Translations under genes and position numbers: made by a program
Shown here: positions 9,371-17,611 of the stretch, one piece after another
Position numbering within the stretch: position 1 is the stretch's first letter
How the letters are laid out: every line of letters starts with the position of its first letter
Notes under the pieces: generated by a model
What the model saw: the letters and a program-made list of their open reading frames with translations, nothing else
Databases searched by the model: none
Told to the model about the DNA's origin: nothing
Assembly: GCF_947492645.1 (NCBI RefSeq)
Contig: NZ_CANLMZ010000004.1
Span: 124,001 to 188,000 of the forward strand
DNA length: 64,000 nucleotides
Reading direction: 5' to 3'
From: an uncultured Pontibacter sp.
GTDB taxonomy: Bacteria > Bacteroidota > Bacteroidia > Cytophagales > Hymenobacteraceae

Positions 9371-9562
9371 TTAAGCTGTATAATAACCTAAAACTTTAAA
9401 GCCTTCTGCATCATCTGGCGCTTCTACCACCTCATCAATTACATACTGCACTTCTTGTTCTGTCCATTTTTCCTTTTCAGCAGCTTTTACAAAAATATCG
9501 AGGCCGGCAAAACGAGAGCCTTGGTTAGGTAAGGTTACTTTAACTTTCTTCTTGATGTTCAT
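9371..9562 (-). CDS. Small conserved-looking cytosolic protein, function unknown
   Basis: A 63-residue protein with a basic N-terminus ([12 protein letters not shown]) and an acidic, helical remainder ([16 protein letters not shown]). I do not recognise the family. It is kept as a gene because it has balanced amino acid use, an isolated ATG in a gene-free interval and a match to the Bacteroidetes -7 element (TACATTTG) just upstream. It has no signal peptide or membrane segment. Confidence 0.6.
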   Translation of the reverse strand: MNIKKKVKVTLPNQGSRFAGLDIFVKAAEKEKWTEQEVQYVIDEVVEAPDDAEGFKVLGYYTA

Positions 9563-9581
9563 AGGGCGTTCATTTAATCTG

Positions 9582-9589
9582 CAAATGTA
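9582..9589 (-). promoter_or_regulatory. Putative -7 element TACATTTG
   Basis: An exact match to the Bacteroidetes TAnnTTTG consensus on the minus strand, 19 bp before the ATG of the small gene at 9371-9562. I see no clear -33 partner at the usual distance. Confidence 0.4.
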
Positions 9590-9771
9590 TAAAAATTAAC
9601 AAATTAGGTGCCACTTATTCGTAATTGCCTGTTGTGTAAAGCTATATTCTTTAGGCTATTAAGGTAATTTATACATCATTTCTGAGGCAGGCAACATGCC
9701 TGCTTATGTTAACCCTGTTCGCTTATGTGCGTTGATATAGCTATAAAAGCAACATTACCTACCCTTAGCCT

Positions 9772-10737
9772 ATGGAAAAAGAGACGATTACGCTTGAACA
9801 GTTACGAGGATTAGATGACCTTACCCTTTTACACTATGCAGCGCCGATTATTATACTATCGGTGGTAGTGGAGTGGCTGGTAGGGCTGTACAATAAAAGG
9901 GATTATTACGATAAGAAAGATTTTATGGCAGCGCTTACGATTGGCGCAGTCAATACTGTGTTAAGTGGCGCACTTAAAATCTGGTTGTTTGCCGTGGCTA
10001 TGGTGGTGTATAATATAGTGCCCTGGGCTATACCACGTGTCTGGTGGGGATTTATTATATGTTTTCTTGCCGTGGATTTTTGCCGCTACTGGGCACACCG
10101 TATCTCGCACGAGCAGCGGTTTTGGTGGGCTACCCACGTAACGCATCACTCCTCCGAAAAAATGAATTTCTCGGTTTCCTTCCGTACCGGCTGGACGCAG
10201 CAGTTAAAGTTCGTGTTTTTTCTGCCTGTGCCCTTCATTGGGCTTGATCCGTTTACATTTTTTATCTGCCACCAGATAGCCGTGCTTTACCAGTTTTTTG
10301 TGCACACCGAGCTTGTTAAAAAATTACCGGCACCCATCGAGTATATCTTCGTTACGCCATCGCACCACCGGGTTCATCATGGCTCCAACGTAAAGTACAT
10401 CGATAAAAACTACGGTTCCACGTTTATCTTCTGGGACAGGTTGTTTTGTACCTTTCAGAAGGAAGAGGAGCATCCAACCTATGGCTTAACCACGCCTGTT
10501 AAATCTTTTAACCCTATCTACCTTGTGTTTCATGAGTGGGTGGATATCTGGGCAGATTTAAAACATGCCAAATCACTAAAGGAGGTGTGGGGGATACTGT
10601 TTAAACCGCCGGGAGCAATTGTTACCGAACACCAGCGTGCAAACCAACAAAAGCATAAGCAGGATATAACAACAGAGGCAGGTGCTGCAGAAAACAAGAT
10701 AACGCTGCAACAGGTAGATGCTGCTGGCGCCGCTTAA
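9772..10737 (+). CDS. Sterol desaturase / fatty acid hydroxylase superfamily protein
   Basis: A 321-residue membrane-bound di-iron oxygenase-type enzyme. Its histidine clusters are HRISH (109-113), HVTHH (122-126) and HHRVHH (198-203), the pattern that binds the two irons in this superfamily. Hydrophobic segments lie at about 22-40, 55-82, 90-105 and 145-178. The last 50 residues are hydrophilic and low in complexity (rich in Q, A and E). Bacterial members hydroxylate or desaturate fatty acids, carotenoids or other lipids, and the substrate here is unknown. It stands alone, with a terminator shared with the convergent gene. Confidence 0.88.
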   Translation: MEKETITLEQLRGLDDLTLLHYAAPIIILSVVVEWLVGLYNKRDYYDKKDFMAALTIGAVNTVLSGALKIWLFAVAMVVYNIVPWAIPRVWWGFIICFLAVDFCRYWAHRISHEQRFWWATHVTHHSSEKMNFSVSFRTGWTQQLKFVFFLPVPFIGLDPFTFFICHQIAVLYQFFVHTELVKKLPAPIEYIFVTPSHHRVHHGSNVKYIDKNYGSTFIFWDRLFCTFQKEEEHPTYGLTTPVKSFNPIYLVFHEWVDIWADLKHAKSLKEVWGILFKPPGAIVTEHQRANQQKHKQDITTEAGAAENKITLQQVDAAGAA

Positions 10738-10748
10738 AAGTATAAACC

Positions 10749-10793
10749 CATAAAGCACGAAAGCAGGACCTGATCCTGCTTTCGTGCTTTATG
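10749..10793. terminator. Bidirectional terminator after sterol desaturase gene
   Basis: A 20-bp perfect stem (10749-10768 with 10774-10793, loop of five bases) between convergent genes. An AAGTATA word overlaps the upstream stop region at 10738. Confidence 0.85.
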
Positions 10794-10803
10794 GTGATGC
10801 GTG

Positions 10804-11232
10804 TTAGTAACTGCTTTGCTGGCTCATGGGGCCTTGCTGCCTTGCTGACGGGTTACTTTTAGCCTCTTTAGGCACACCCATTTTTTCTTCGCGCCGATCC
10901 TGGTACTGCTGGAACTGCATCGGCGTAAGCACATCTTTAATCTGAGACAATCTGGTCTGGCTGATAATATCAATTTGCTTCACCACCATACGCGGGTCGT
11001 CTTTATACTTTACTTTTGCCTCTTCCACCTGTTTCATGCCATTCAAGTTGATGGCTTTTATCTTTACTGTCTGCTCAGGCGTGAGGCGCAGGTGCTTAGC
11101 CATGCTGGCTGTAATATCGGTGGCGCGCTGCTCCAGCGCTTGCTCAGTAGGTGCCTTTTGCACGGCAGGTGTTTGTGCGTTGGCAAGGCTTCCTGCAAAA
11201 GCAAATAAAACGGCTACAATTATTCTTTTCAT
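10804..11232 (-). CDS. Spy/CpxP-like periplasmic protein with two LTxxQ motifs
   Basis: A 142-residue exported protein. A signal peptide (MKRIIVAVLFAFAGSLANAQ) is followed by a helical domain with LTPEQ (about 50-54) and LTPMQ (about 102-106), the motif pair of Spy/CpxP chaperone-like proteins. The tail is rich in S, Q and P. Family members bind unfolded envelope proteins or sense envelope stress, and the role here is inferred. It resembles the small protein at 21602-21982 in layout (signal, helical LRL..E..KIKA-type stretch, late L..Q pair), so the two are likely distant paralogues. Confidence 0.75.
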   Translation of the reverse strand: MKRIIVAVLFAFAGSLANAQTPAVQKAPTEQALEQRATDITASMAKHLRLTPEQTVKIKAINLNGMKQVEEAKVKYKDDPRMVVKQIDIISQTRLSQIKDVLTPMQFQQYQDRREEKMGVPKEAKSNPSARQQGPMSQQSSY

Positions 11233-11342
11233 ACTATGTGGCTAATTTCTATATGCTCCTCAGAGCAAGTATCGTTCCTGTTTATACTTTAGATCAAGGA
11301 TTATTTGAACACCGGCAGTTTTGTTATAGTTTCTGGTAAACG

Positions 11343-12392
11343 CTAGCTCTCGTTGTAAAAGTATACCTTGTAAAAATGCATGCCGCGCTCCTGGTCAAAT
11401 CCACGCTCTACAAACTGCTCGCTTTGTTCCGGGTTGTAACCACTAAACTTAATCTCTATTTGCGTGTCTAGCTTTATAAAGTTCCGGAATTTGCGCTTCA
11501 TGTTTTTTACGGTGTTTTTGTTGATGGCAAAGTCCGTGAAACCTTCAATATCGCGCTCTTCTGCATATGCCTGGCTGTAATTCAGAAAGCGTTCCTTGGC
11601 TTCCGGCTCATCAATTACGCTGCTGGTAAACTCCTCCAGGTCAAAAGTCTCGCTTTTAGAGAAATAGTCAACAGAGCGGCTAATAAACTCAACCTGCGCT
11701 TTCTTACTTTCTTTCTGGGCAAACACCTCTTCAGAGAAATCCTTGCAGAGGTTCAGAACTGCTTTGGTGTTAAAGTTTGTGTCTTTTAGCTCCGTTACGT
11801 TCAGGAAATCTTCTTTCCAGAAAGCTGCATCGTATCCATTGGCATCTACCAGTTTTACCCTGAAACCATCTTCGGCCTCTGTGTTGAAGATCAGGCAACC
11901 CTTGTCAACGCCTTTCAGGTTCACGCCGGCATGGTAGTTCACATTTAAATCATCCCCCTCGTCCTGAAAAGTAAGAAACGTGTCTTTGTTCTCTGATTTA
12001 AAAATACCTACTGCATCCACGAAATCGTCTTCCATCAGGCACCCGGAAAAGTGCACCACGTATAACTCGCCGCTTTTTACTTTCGGATGATCTGACTGCT
12101 CGTACAGGTGATGGAGGATGTGTACAGAATACTCGTGGAATTTACTTGGCTCCGTGAAAATTAGTGCGGCATAGGCAAACATTTCGTTCAGGGCCAGGTC
12201 TGAAGTATGGGTAAACCTGAAAAACTCCTCCTGCTTAAACGGCGTCAGAAAATAGTTAAGCAACAGGTCCGACAGCTGCTCATCGCGCAGGTCAACCAGC
12301 TCTTTAGAAATCACTACGCCTTCTTCCTTCGATTTATTTCCCACCCTGTGTACCGCCAGCTGCTTCAGGCGTACCTGCGTTTTATCCTTCAT
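11343..12392 (-). CDS. 37-kDa nucleoid-associated protein (NA37/NdpA family)
   Basis: A 349-residue cytosolic protein matching the nucleoid-associated NA37 family (YejK/NdpA type). Recognisable features are the N-terminal VRLKQLAVHRVGNKSKEEG, the middle segment YVVHFSGCLMEDDFVDAVGIFKS and the C-terminal helical part (RFLNYSQAYAEERDIEGF). Family members bind DNA and the nucleoid, and their precise role is poorly known. It has no signal peptide and is acidic overall. The gap to the next gene on the same strand is 110 bp with no clear hairpin. Confidence 0.85.
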   Translation of the reverse strand: MKDKTQVRLKQLAVHRVGNKSKEEGVVISKELVDLRDEQLSDLLLNYFLTPFKQEEFFRFTHTSDLALNEMFAYAALIFTEPSKFHEYSVHILHHLYEQSDHPKVKSGELYVVHFSGCLMEDDFVDAVGIFKSENKDTFLTFQDEGDDLNVNYHAGVNLKGVDKGCLIFNTEAEDGFRVKLVDANGYDAAFWKEDFLNVTELKDTNFNTKAVLNLCKDFSEEVFAQKESKKAQVEFISRSVDYFSKSETFDLEEFTSSVIDEPEAKERFLNYSQAYAEERDIEGFTDFAINKNTVKNMKRKFRNFIKLDTQIEIKFSGYNPEQSEQFVERGFDQERGMHFYKVYFYNES

Positions 12393-12635
12393 TACTTATT
12401 GGCTATTCTGTTGCAGTTGCAAAGGTATGGATTTGAGGCTTATCGAAGTATAAGGCGGCTGTTTTCAACTTGATTTTATACTTGCGTTGGTTTTATTATT
12501 TTGATATTCAGTAATATATGGTTTTAAGGTTGAACTTTTTTTAAGTAAGCAATTTTTTTTGGCATGGTTTTTCCATTGTGCCATTGCAAGCAGCGCAGCT
12601 TATTTAAACAGAACAGACCATTAAAGATTACTACC

Positions 12636-13316
12636 ATGAAAAAGATATTTTTACTTATCGCAGTTGTGCTGGGCTTTGCGGCCACTAAAGTAAATGCGCA
12701 GCAGCAAAACCCTATCCGATTTGGCGTTAAGGCCGGGGTAAACCTTGCAGAATGGCAAGGCGAAACAGTAAACAGCGCCCAGAATTTAATCGACCTTTCA
12801 GATGGTTCTGTAAGCCGTAAGATGCGCGAAGGTTTTCATGTGGGGGGCTATGTAAGTATACCGCTTGCTCCAGGTTTCGAGATAGAGCCGGGTTTGCAGT
12901 ACTCACAGAAAGGTACCCGCCTGACAGGCAAAATTCCGATTGAAGAAATAGATTTTCTGAATACCAACCTTACCCTGACAAATAAAGCAGAGTATCTGGA
13001 TTTGCCGGTGCTGGCGAAAGTGTACGTAGGAGAGGGGTTCCATATTTATGGTGGCCCGCAGGTATCCTACCTGTTGTCTAACAAGGTGCAGGCAGAGGCT
13101 GGAGCATTGGGTTTTAAAGCCCTTAACAAAGAGTGGGATGTAAAGAACGGCTTCCGCGAGATTGACTTTGCTGTAACAGGCGGTGTAGGATATAGATTTG
13201 CCAGCGGCCTTAACTTAAGCGCAGGCTACGACTACGGGTTAAGCTCCATCGACTCTAACAACAGCTTCGAAACGTATAACCGTGTAGTGAAGGCATCTGT
13301 AGGTTTTACCTTCTAA
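12636..13316 (+). CDS. Outer membrane beta-barrel (porin family) protein
   Basis: A 226-residue small beta-barrel of the OMP_b-brl type common in Bacteroidetes. The signal peptide ends VNAQ at about residue 22. After it, alternating hydrophobic strands are visible (IRFGVKAGVNLAEW, HVGGYVSIPLAPGFEIEPG, GFHIYGGPQVSYLLS, AVTGGVGYRFASGLNLSAGY), and the protein ends in a strand with terminal phenylalanine (VVKASVGFTF), as expected for BAM-dependent insertion. The ATG at 12636 is chosen because an earlier in-frame start (12564) would put 24 non-signal residues ahead. Function beyond an outer-membrane protein is not visible. Confidence 0.85.
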   Translation: MKKIFLLIAVVLGFAATKVNAQQQNPIRFGVKAGVNLAEWQGETVNSAQNLIDLSDGSVSRKMREGFHVGGYVSIPLAPGFEIEPGLQYSQKGTRLTGKIPIEEIDFLNTNLTLTNKAEYLDLPVLAKVYVGEGFHIYGGPQVSYLLSNKVQAEAGALGFKALNKEWDVKNGFREIDFAVTGGVGYRFASGLNLSAGYDYGLSSIDSNNSFETYNRVVKASVGFTF

Positions 13317-13350
13317 TAATAAAGATTATTTGTGTTTTGGTGATTAATGG

Positions 13351-13383
13351 CAGGCTGCAACCAACGGTTGCAGCCTGTTGTTT
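13351..13383 (+). terminator. Terminator after beta-barrel gene
   Basis: A 12-bp perfect stem (13351-13362 with 13366-13377, loop AAC) followed by TTGTTTT, about 35 bp after the stop codon. Confidence 0.75.
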
Positions 13384-13433
13384 TAAAGTATAAAGGGCCG
13401 CTAACACAACTGTTAGCGGCCCTTTATACTTTA
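13384..13433. terminator. Second, bidirectional hairpin between convergent genes
   Basis: A 23-bp perfect stem (13384-13406 with 13411-13433, loop CAAC). The base of both arms is the iterated word AAAGTATAA/TTATACTTT. It sits directly behind the first hairpin and ahead of the stop of the minus-strand lipoprotein gene. Confidence 0.85.
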
Positions 13434-13461
13434 ATCAATCAGAGGCTATCCTGGCAGGGTA

Positions 13462-14097
13462 TTACGATTTCTTGTAAGGGAACTTCTTAGATGAGTTACG
13501 CATCAAAGCATTGGTAAGCGATTGTCTGTTGCTGCCTACGCTGCCCGATGCAGCATAATCATACTTCCACATTAAGTCGCCGGCATTGCCTTCGTGTATG
13601 GTGATAGTGGTGTTTACAGAGTTTGTAGAGCCCCATGCACCAACAAGTAATCCTACGGCAATAGCTGCACCATCAGACATCGGCTTAGACATTGTTGCTT
13701 TACCTGATACAACTGCATCAACCCCTAACAACTGGCATATTTCGTCTTTAGACTTCAGGCGAAGTTCTTCGTAGCTAATGCCGTAGCTGCTCAGGATAGA
13801 GTTCGTTTTGCTTACATCCTGGAAGTTTACAGTATACTTGTCTTTGCTCATTTGCTTTAACAAGTAGCCATACACATCACTTTGGATGCCGTAACCATAA
13901 TCGCGCTGCTGGTCTTGCACCATTTCTGCAGTAACGCCTTTCGGTAATCTCCTGGACTCGATAGTTACCTCAAACGGCATGATCGCCACAATTTTATGTG
14001 AGTTCTTTACTTCTTTAAAAGAAGCAGCTTGATAAATTTCTGGGCCGCAACTTGCAAACGTAAAGCAAATTAAGGCGAATAGTAAAATCTTTTTCAT
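13462..14097 (-). CDS. Lipoprotein with TolB/CsgG-like N-terminal region, function unknown
   Basis: A 211-residue predicted lipoprotein: the hydrophobic signal ends in the lipobox FASC (Cys17). The segment KIVAIMPFEVTIE (about 35-47), followed later by CQLLGVDAVVSGKA (about 121-134), resembles the nucleotide-free alpha/beta fold of TolB N-terminal or CsgG-like lipoproteins, where a parent protein is asked whether a named factor exists. The glycine-rich GAAIAVGLLVGAWGS (about 144-158) could contact the membrane. The C-terminus is basic. The gene is monocistronic, bounded by hairpins on one side and nearly 300 bp of AT-rich DNA on the other. Family assignment is tentative. Confidence 0.65.
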   Translation of the reverse strand: MKKILLFALICFTFASCGPEIYQAASFKEVKNSHKIVAIMPFEVTIESRRLPKGVTAEMVQDQQRDYGYGIQSDVYGYLLKQMSKDKYTVNFQDVSKTNSILSSYGISYEELRLKSKDEICQLLGVDAVVSGKATMSKPMSDGAAIAVGLLVGAWGSTNSVNTTITIHEGNAGDLMWKYDYAASGSVGSNRQSLTNALMRNSSKKFPYKKS

Positions 14098-14391
14098 TGG
14101 CTAAAAGTTAGTTTTCTATATTACAGCCGGATAGCTAAAGTTTAATGCAAAGCCTTATATGCTGCTAAACGTTTTAGTGCAACCATGTTAATGAAATATA
14201 TAGGCTTTGATTCCATAAATATAATATGAAATAACTATATATAAGCCAGTATAAACTTTATTTAAGTTAAAAATATACTTGATTAATTAAAGTATAAACA
14301 TTGTTTTAAAATGAAGCACGCCCAGTTGTGCAGGTGTAAAGTATAGAGCCTGCATGGCGCAGGCTTCATGAAAGTATAAAACAGCTAAAAT
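14098..14391. other. AT-rich spacer with four AAGTATA-type words
   Basis: Non-coding 294 bp. It contains TATACTT at about 14274 and AAGTATA at about 14290, 14339 and 14372, a local cluster of the iterated word. A short hairpin at 14347-14365 may end the response-regulator transcript. No promoter consensus is evident. Confidence 0.5.
14347..14365 (-). terminator. Weak hairpin after response regulator gene
   Basis: A 7-bp stem (AGCCTGC with GCAGGCT, loop of five) 27 bp beyond the stop codon on the minus strand. The following T-rich run is poor, so this is only a possible terminator. Confidence 0.35.
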
Positions 14392-15090
14392 CTAGATCAT
14401 AACACTATTGTGCACACAAAGCCTATAGCCGCGCCCATGTATGTTGATGATCTCTACTGAAGGATCCTGTTTTAGATTCTTGCGCAGTTTGGCGATGTAT
14501 ACATCCATACTTCGGGCAGTAAAATAGGTGTCTTCGTGCCATATCTTTTCCAGCGCCTGGTCGCGGGGTAATACATCGTTCAGGTGCAGGCAAAGCATCT
14601 TCAGCAGCTCTACCTCTTTTGGTGATAGCCTTACTTCTGTTCCGTTTATGGCCAGCATGCGCAGGTTCGATTCAAAAGTATAACGACCAATGGTAAAGCG
14701 TGTCTGCTCTTTCTGTTCTGCCTGTAGCGGCGCCTTCCGGTTAAGTACAGCCTTAATTTTACAGAGCAGTACTTCCGAATCAAATGGCTTTGTAATGTAA
14801 TCGTCGGCACCTATCCTAAAACCTTCAAGCATGTCTTCTTTCATGGCCTTTGCAGTCAGAAAAATAATGGGAGCCTCCGGGTTAAGCTTCTTTATTTCGC
14901 GGGCAAGGGTAAAGCCGTCCTTTTCCGGCATCATCACATCCAGAATACACAGATCATACTTGCCTTTCCGGAAGGCCGTAATACCCAGGCAACCATCTTT
15001 GCACAGCGTTACGTTATAATCGTGCAGCTCCAGGTAATCGCGCAGCACAATACCAAAATTAGGATCGTCTTCGGCAAGCAGTATGTTCAT
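14392..15090 (-). CDS. OmpR-family response regulator (RprY-like)
   Basis: A 232-residue two-domain transcription regulator. The receiver domain has the acidic pair at Asp8-Asp9, the phosphoacceptor Asp51 in ILDVMMP, Thr79 in IFLTA and Lys101 in ITKPF. The winged-helix output domain (about 130-227) shows the family pattern RLSPKEVELLKMLC and the recognition segment FTARSMDVYIAKLRKNL, ending GRGYRL. It lies 87 bp downstream of a histidine kinase gene on the same strand and is its likely partner. Similarity to Bacteroides RprY/RprX is in overall architecture and is not proof of orthology. It probably binds the phased TTAAC boxes upstream of the kinase gene (inference). Confidence 0.93.
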   Translation of the reverse strand: MNILLAEDDPNFGIVLRDYLELHDYNVTLCKDGCLGITAFRKGKYDLCILDVMMPEKDGFTLAREIKKLNPEAPIIFLTAKAMKEDMLEGFRIGADDYITKPFDSEVLLCKIKAVLNRKAPLQAEQKEQTRFTIGRYTFESNLRMLAINGTEVRLSPKEVELLKMLCLHLNDVLPRDQALEKIWHEDTYFTARSMDVYIAKLRKNLKQDPSVEIINIHGRGYRLCVHNSVMI

Positions 15091-15177
15091 GGTGCTTTAA
15101 TTTTGGTTGTATCATACCTCATTTATAATTTAGCAGGGCAAATCCCAGGCATAACTAATGCGTTCAATGTCGATCAG

Positions 15178-17361
15178 CTAACATATCGGTAAGAATATCT
15201 CAAAGCGGCTACCTTTGCCGGGTTCACTTTTGAGGTGCACATTGCCTTTGTGCGCTTGTACTATGGCTTTAACATAGCTTAAGCCCAGGCCAAAGCCTTT
15301 TACATTGTGCAGGTTACCTGTGGGCACCCTGTAAAATTTATCGAAAACGCGTTGCTGCGTTTCTTTACTCATGCCCATGCCTTTGTCTTCTACGGCAATC
15401 AGCAAGCCGCCATCAACATTTTGCGTTACCAGGCATATGTCCGGGTTATTGGGCGAGTATTTGTTTGCGTTGTCAAGCAGGTTACAGATCACATTAAACA
15501 GGTGCACTTCGTCGGTGCTCAGTTCGTGCTGCAGGGCGTTAAGCTGTATAGTTACCTGGCCCCTGCGTTCTTCTACCTGCAGCCGTATGCTTTCAATTGC
15601 CTTGCCAATAAGCAGGTGTACATCTACTGGCTTAAAGTTAAGTTTAAAATCGTTTTTCTCGAGTTGGGCTATCTGCAACACATTCTCTACCTGGGCATGC
15701 ATGCGCTTGTTTTCCTGACTGATAATGCCGGTATAGTATTTTATCTTTTCGGGATGCTCGTAAATTTTCGGGTTAGCGATAGAGTCGGTGGCCAGCGAAA
15801 TAGTGGCAATCGGTGTTTTAAACTCGTGCGTCATGTTGTTGATGAAGTCGTTCTTCATCTCCGATAGCTTTTTCTGCTTGTAAATGATATGGATGGTTGT
15901 GCCAAAGGTAGCGATGATAACCAGCGTAAACAGCGCGGATAAAGAAAGCATTCCCCACAAAGATTTAAGGGCATACACCCGGCTGTCGGCAAAGTATACC
16001 CCCAGATAATCCGGTTTCTCAAAAATATCGTTCGGGAACAGGCTGGCTTTATACTTAGGCTGGCTTGTTTGCTTTAGTGGTTTTAAGTTATGGGAGGCAA
16101 CGGTATCGTTTTTACCTGACACTACCCAATAGCCAAAGTCCATGCTGATGCCTTTGTTTTCCAGCTCAGTTTTAAGTAGAACGGGTAGTGTTTGCAGGTT
16201 CAGGCGGTTTGTCAAAGGCTCGTCCTTTACCACGTACTCCACCACCATTTTCTGCACTACATCGTTTAGCTTGCTTTTTTTTACCTCAATTTTGCTGATG
16301 TTGGAAGGGTTGGTTTTGGAGTTAGGCAATTTAGCAGGCTTTTGCGGCTGTTTTTCAGCAGTTAAGCTGTCTTTTGCCTTGGGTGCTTTTGCTGCGAACA
16401 CCTGAGCCTCCTGCATTGCTGCAGTACCGAAGCTTTCCCTGTAATAGGTTTTGTTATACTTTGCTGGGGTAGTGGTGAAATTAAAATGCTTTGGGGCAGC
16501 GTTGGTACTTACATAAATAGGCCTCTTGTTATCTCCTTTGCTAATGAAAATGCTGTCGTTTTTAATACTGACGGAAGCCATCCCTGCTGCCTGACCGGTG
16601 CTGTTGTGCCTTGTTTTTTTCAGGAGACTGTCCAATTTAGAGGAAATGATGCGTAGCGTATCCACGGAGAATTTTACAGAGCCCCTGTCTATCCTTATAA
16701 AATTGGAGGTGTCAGCTAATTGCCCTAAAGTATAAACAGCATTTCTGCGCAGTTGGGCTGCCGTCAGGGAATCAACTTTGGTGCTGGCAATTTGCTGGAA
16801 GTAAGCTATGTTACGATTAGCAGTTGCGGGAGCACTTATAGTTTTGAAACCGGTTACTTTCCCTGTAGCTTGCCTTACTTTTGCTGTATCCGGTTCATTA
16901 AAGAATATATGCACGCTATTTTCAGGCGCATTACTATCTCTTTTAAAAGTGAGACTTTGAACAGTTGTTTGCTGTGCAGTATTAGCTGATGCTTTCGGTT
17001 TGCCTGTAGTGTTGTAAGTAGCTGTGGCAGGTAAAGTGCGTGCAGCAGGTTTTAGGGTAGCAGCCTTACTTTCAGTTGGATTAGCGGTAACTGCTATTTC
17101 TTTTTGCGGGGTTTTTGCCAGCGTTTTTTCGGCTGTTATGGTATCGGGTTGCAGCGTTGCCATCTGGCTTGCCACAACGCTGGCAGCTTCCTGTGTTTCC
17201 AGCTTCTCTACTAGCCGGGCCAGCGCCTCATTTACGCTACGGTCAAACTCTGCCTGTTTTACCTGTATGGCATCGTTTATCCAATAGAGCTGCAGCCCCA
17301 CTACTCCCAGCAGGGAAATGCTCATCAGCACCAGCACTCCGATTATGACATTCTTGCTCAC
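15178..17361 (-). CDS. Membrane sensor histidine kinase (RprX-like) with large periplasmic region
   Basis: A 727-residue kinase paired with the regulator just downstream. The first transmembrane helix is about 5-28 and the second about 469-493. Between them lies an unusually long, low-complexity periplasmic part of about 440 residues (rich in A, T, K and S) with no domain I recognise. There is no HAMP domain. The kinase core has the phosphoacceptor His512 in MTHEFKTP, the N box NLLDNANKYS, the G1 box VEDKGMGMS, the F box DKFYRV and the G2 box GFGLGLSYV. The signal sensed is unknown. The gene is divergent from a T9SS cargo gene, and six TTAAC boxes lie in the shared upstream region. Confidence 0.93.
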   Translation of the reverse strand: MSKNVIIGVLVLMSISLLGVVGLQLYWINDAIQVKQAEFDRSVNEALARLVEKLETQEAASVVASQMATLQPDTITAEKTLAKTPQKEIAVTANPTESKAATLKPAARTLPATATYNTTGKPKASANTAQQTTVQSLTFKRDSNAPENSVHIFFNEPDTAKVRQATGKVTGFKTISAPATANRNIAYFQQIASTKVDSLTAAQLRRNAVYTLGQLADTSNFIRIDRGSVKFSVDTLRIISSKLDSLLKKTRHNSTGQAAGMASVSIKNDSIFISKGDNKRPIYVSTNAAPKHFNFTTTPAKYNKTYYRESFGTAAMQEAQVFAAKAPKAKDSLTAEKQPQKPAKLPNSKTNPSNISKIEVKKSKLNDVVQKMVVEYVVKDEPLTNRLNLQTLPVLLKTELENKGISMDFGYWVVSGKNDTVASHNLKPLKQTSQPKYKASLFPNDIFEKPDYLGVYFADSRVYALKSLWGMLSLSALFTLVIIATFGTTIHIIYKQKKLSEMKNDFINNMTHEFKTPIATISLATDSIANPKIYEHPEKIKYYTGIISQENKRMHAQVENVLQIAQLEKNDFKLNFKPVDVHLLIGKAIESIRLQVEERRGQVTIQLNALQHELSTDEVHLFNVICNLLDNANKYSPNNPDICLVTQNVDGGLLIAVEDKGMGMSKETQQRVFDKFYRVPTGNLHNVKGFGLGLSYVKAIVQAHKGNVHLKSEPGKGSRFEIFLPIC

Positions 17362-17400
17362 TAAACAAATTTATACTTTTAGATTGGTATGTGCCCGAAC

Positions 17401-17417
17401 TTTAACTTTTCTTTAAC
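17401..17417. promoter_or_regulatory. TTTAAC direct repeat pair, 11 bp apart
   Basis: Two TTAAC words at 17402-17406 and 17413-17417, exactly one helical turn apart, 40-56 bp upstream of the histidine kinase ATG. Probable half of a response-regulator operator for autoregulation; binding is inferred. Confidence 0.5.
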
Positions 17418-17517
17418 GCTTTTCCAAAGTCTGATGCTTTGTTTGTAAGTAGCTGCTATATATTGGTTTATATACGCATACTTCACATTTGGAAAAGTAG
17501 GTTTAGCTTGTCTCAAC

Positions 17518-17555
17518 TTTAACATTTCGTTAACAGACTTTAACGTTGCCTTAAC
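17518..17555. promoter_or_regulatory. Four helically phased TTAAC boxes
   Basis: TTAAC starts at 17519, 17530, 17540 and 17551, with steps of 11, 10 and 11 bp, so all face the same side of the helix. This is how OmpR/PhoB-family regulators usually bind. The array ends about 22 bp before the -7 element at 17578, an activator-like position. Confidence 0.6.
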
Positions 17556-17577
17556 CATAACCGGTAGTTTAAGGGCG

Positions 17578-17585
17578 TACCTTTG
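17578..17585 (+). promoter_or_regulatory. Putative -7 element TACCTTTG
   Basis: An exact TAnnTTTG match 26 bp before the ATG of the T9SS cargo gene at 17612. The -33 position lacks a clear TTG and is instead occupied by the last TTAAC box, which would fit an activator-dependent promoter. Confidence 0.5.
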
Positions 17586-17611
17586 ATTATGTAAAATGAA
17601 AATCAGGTACT

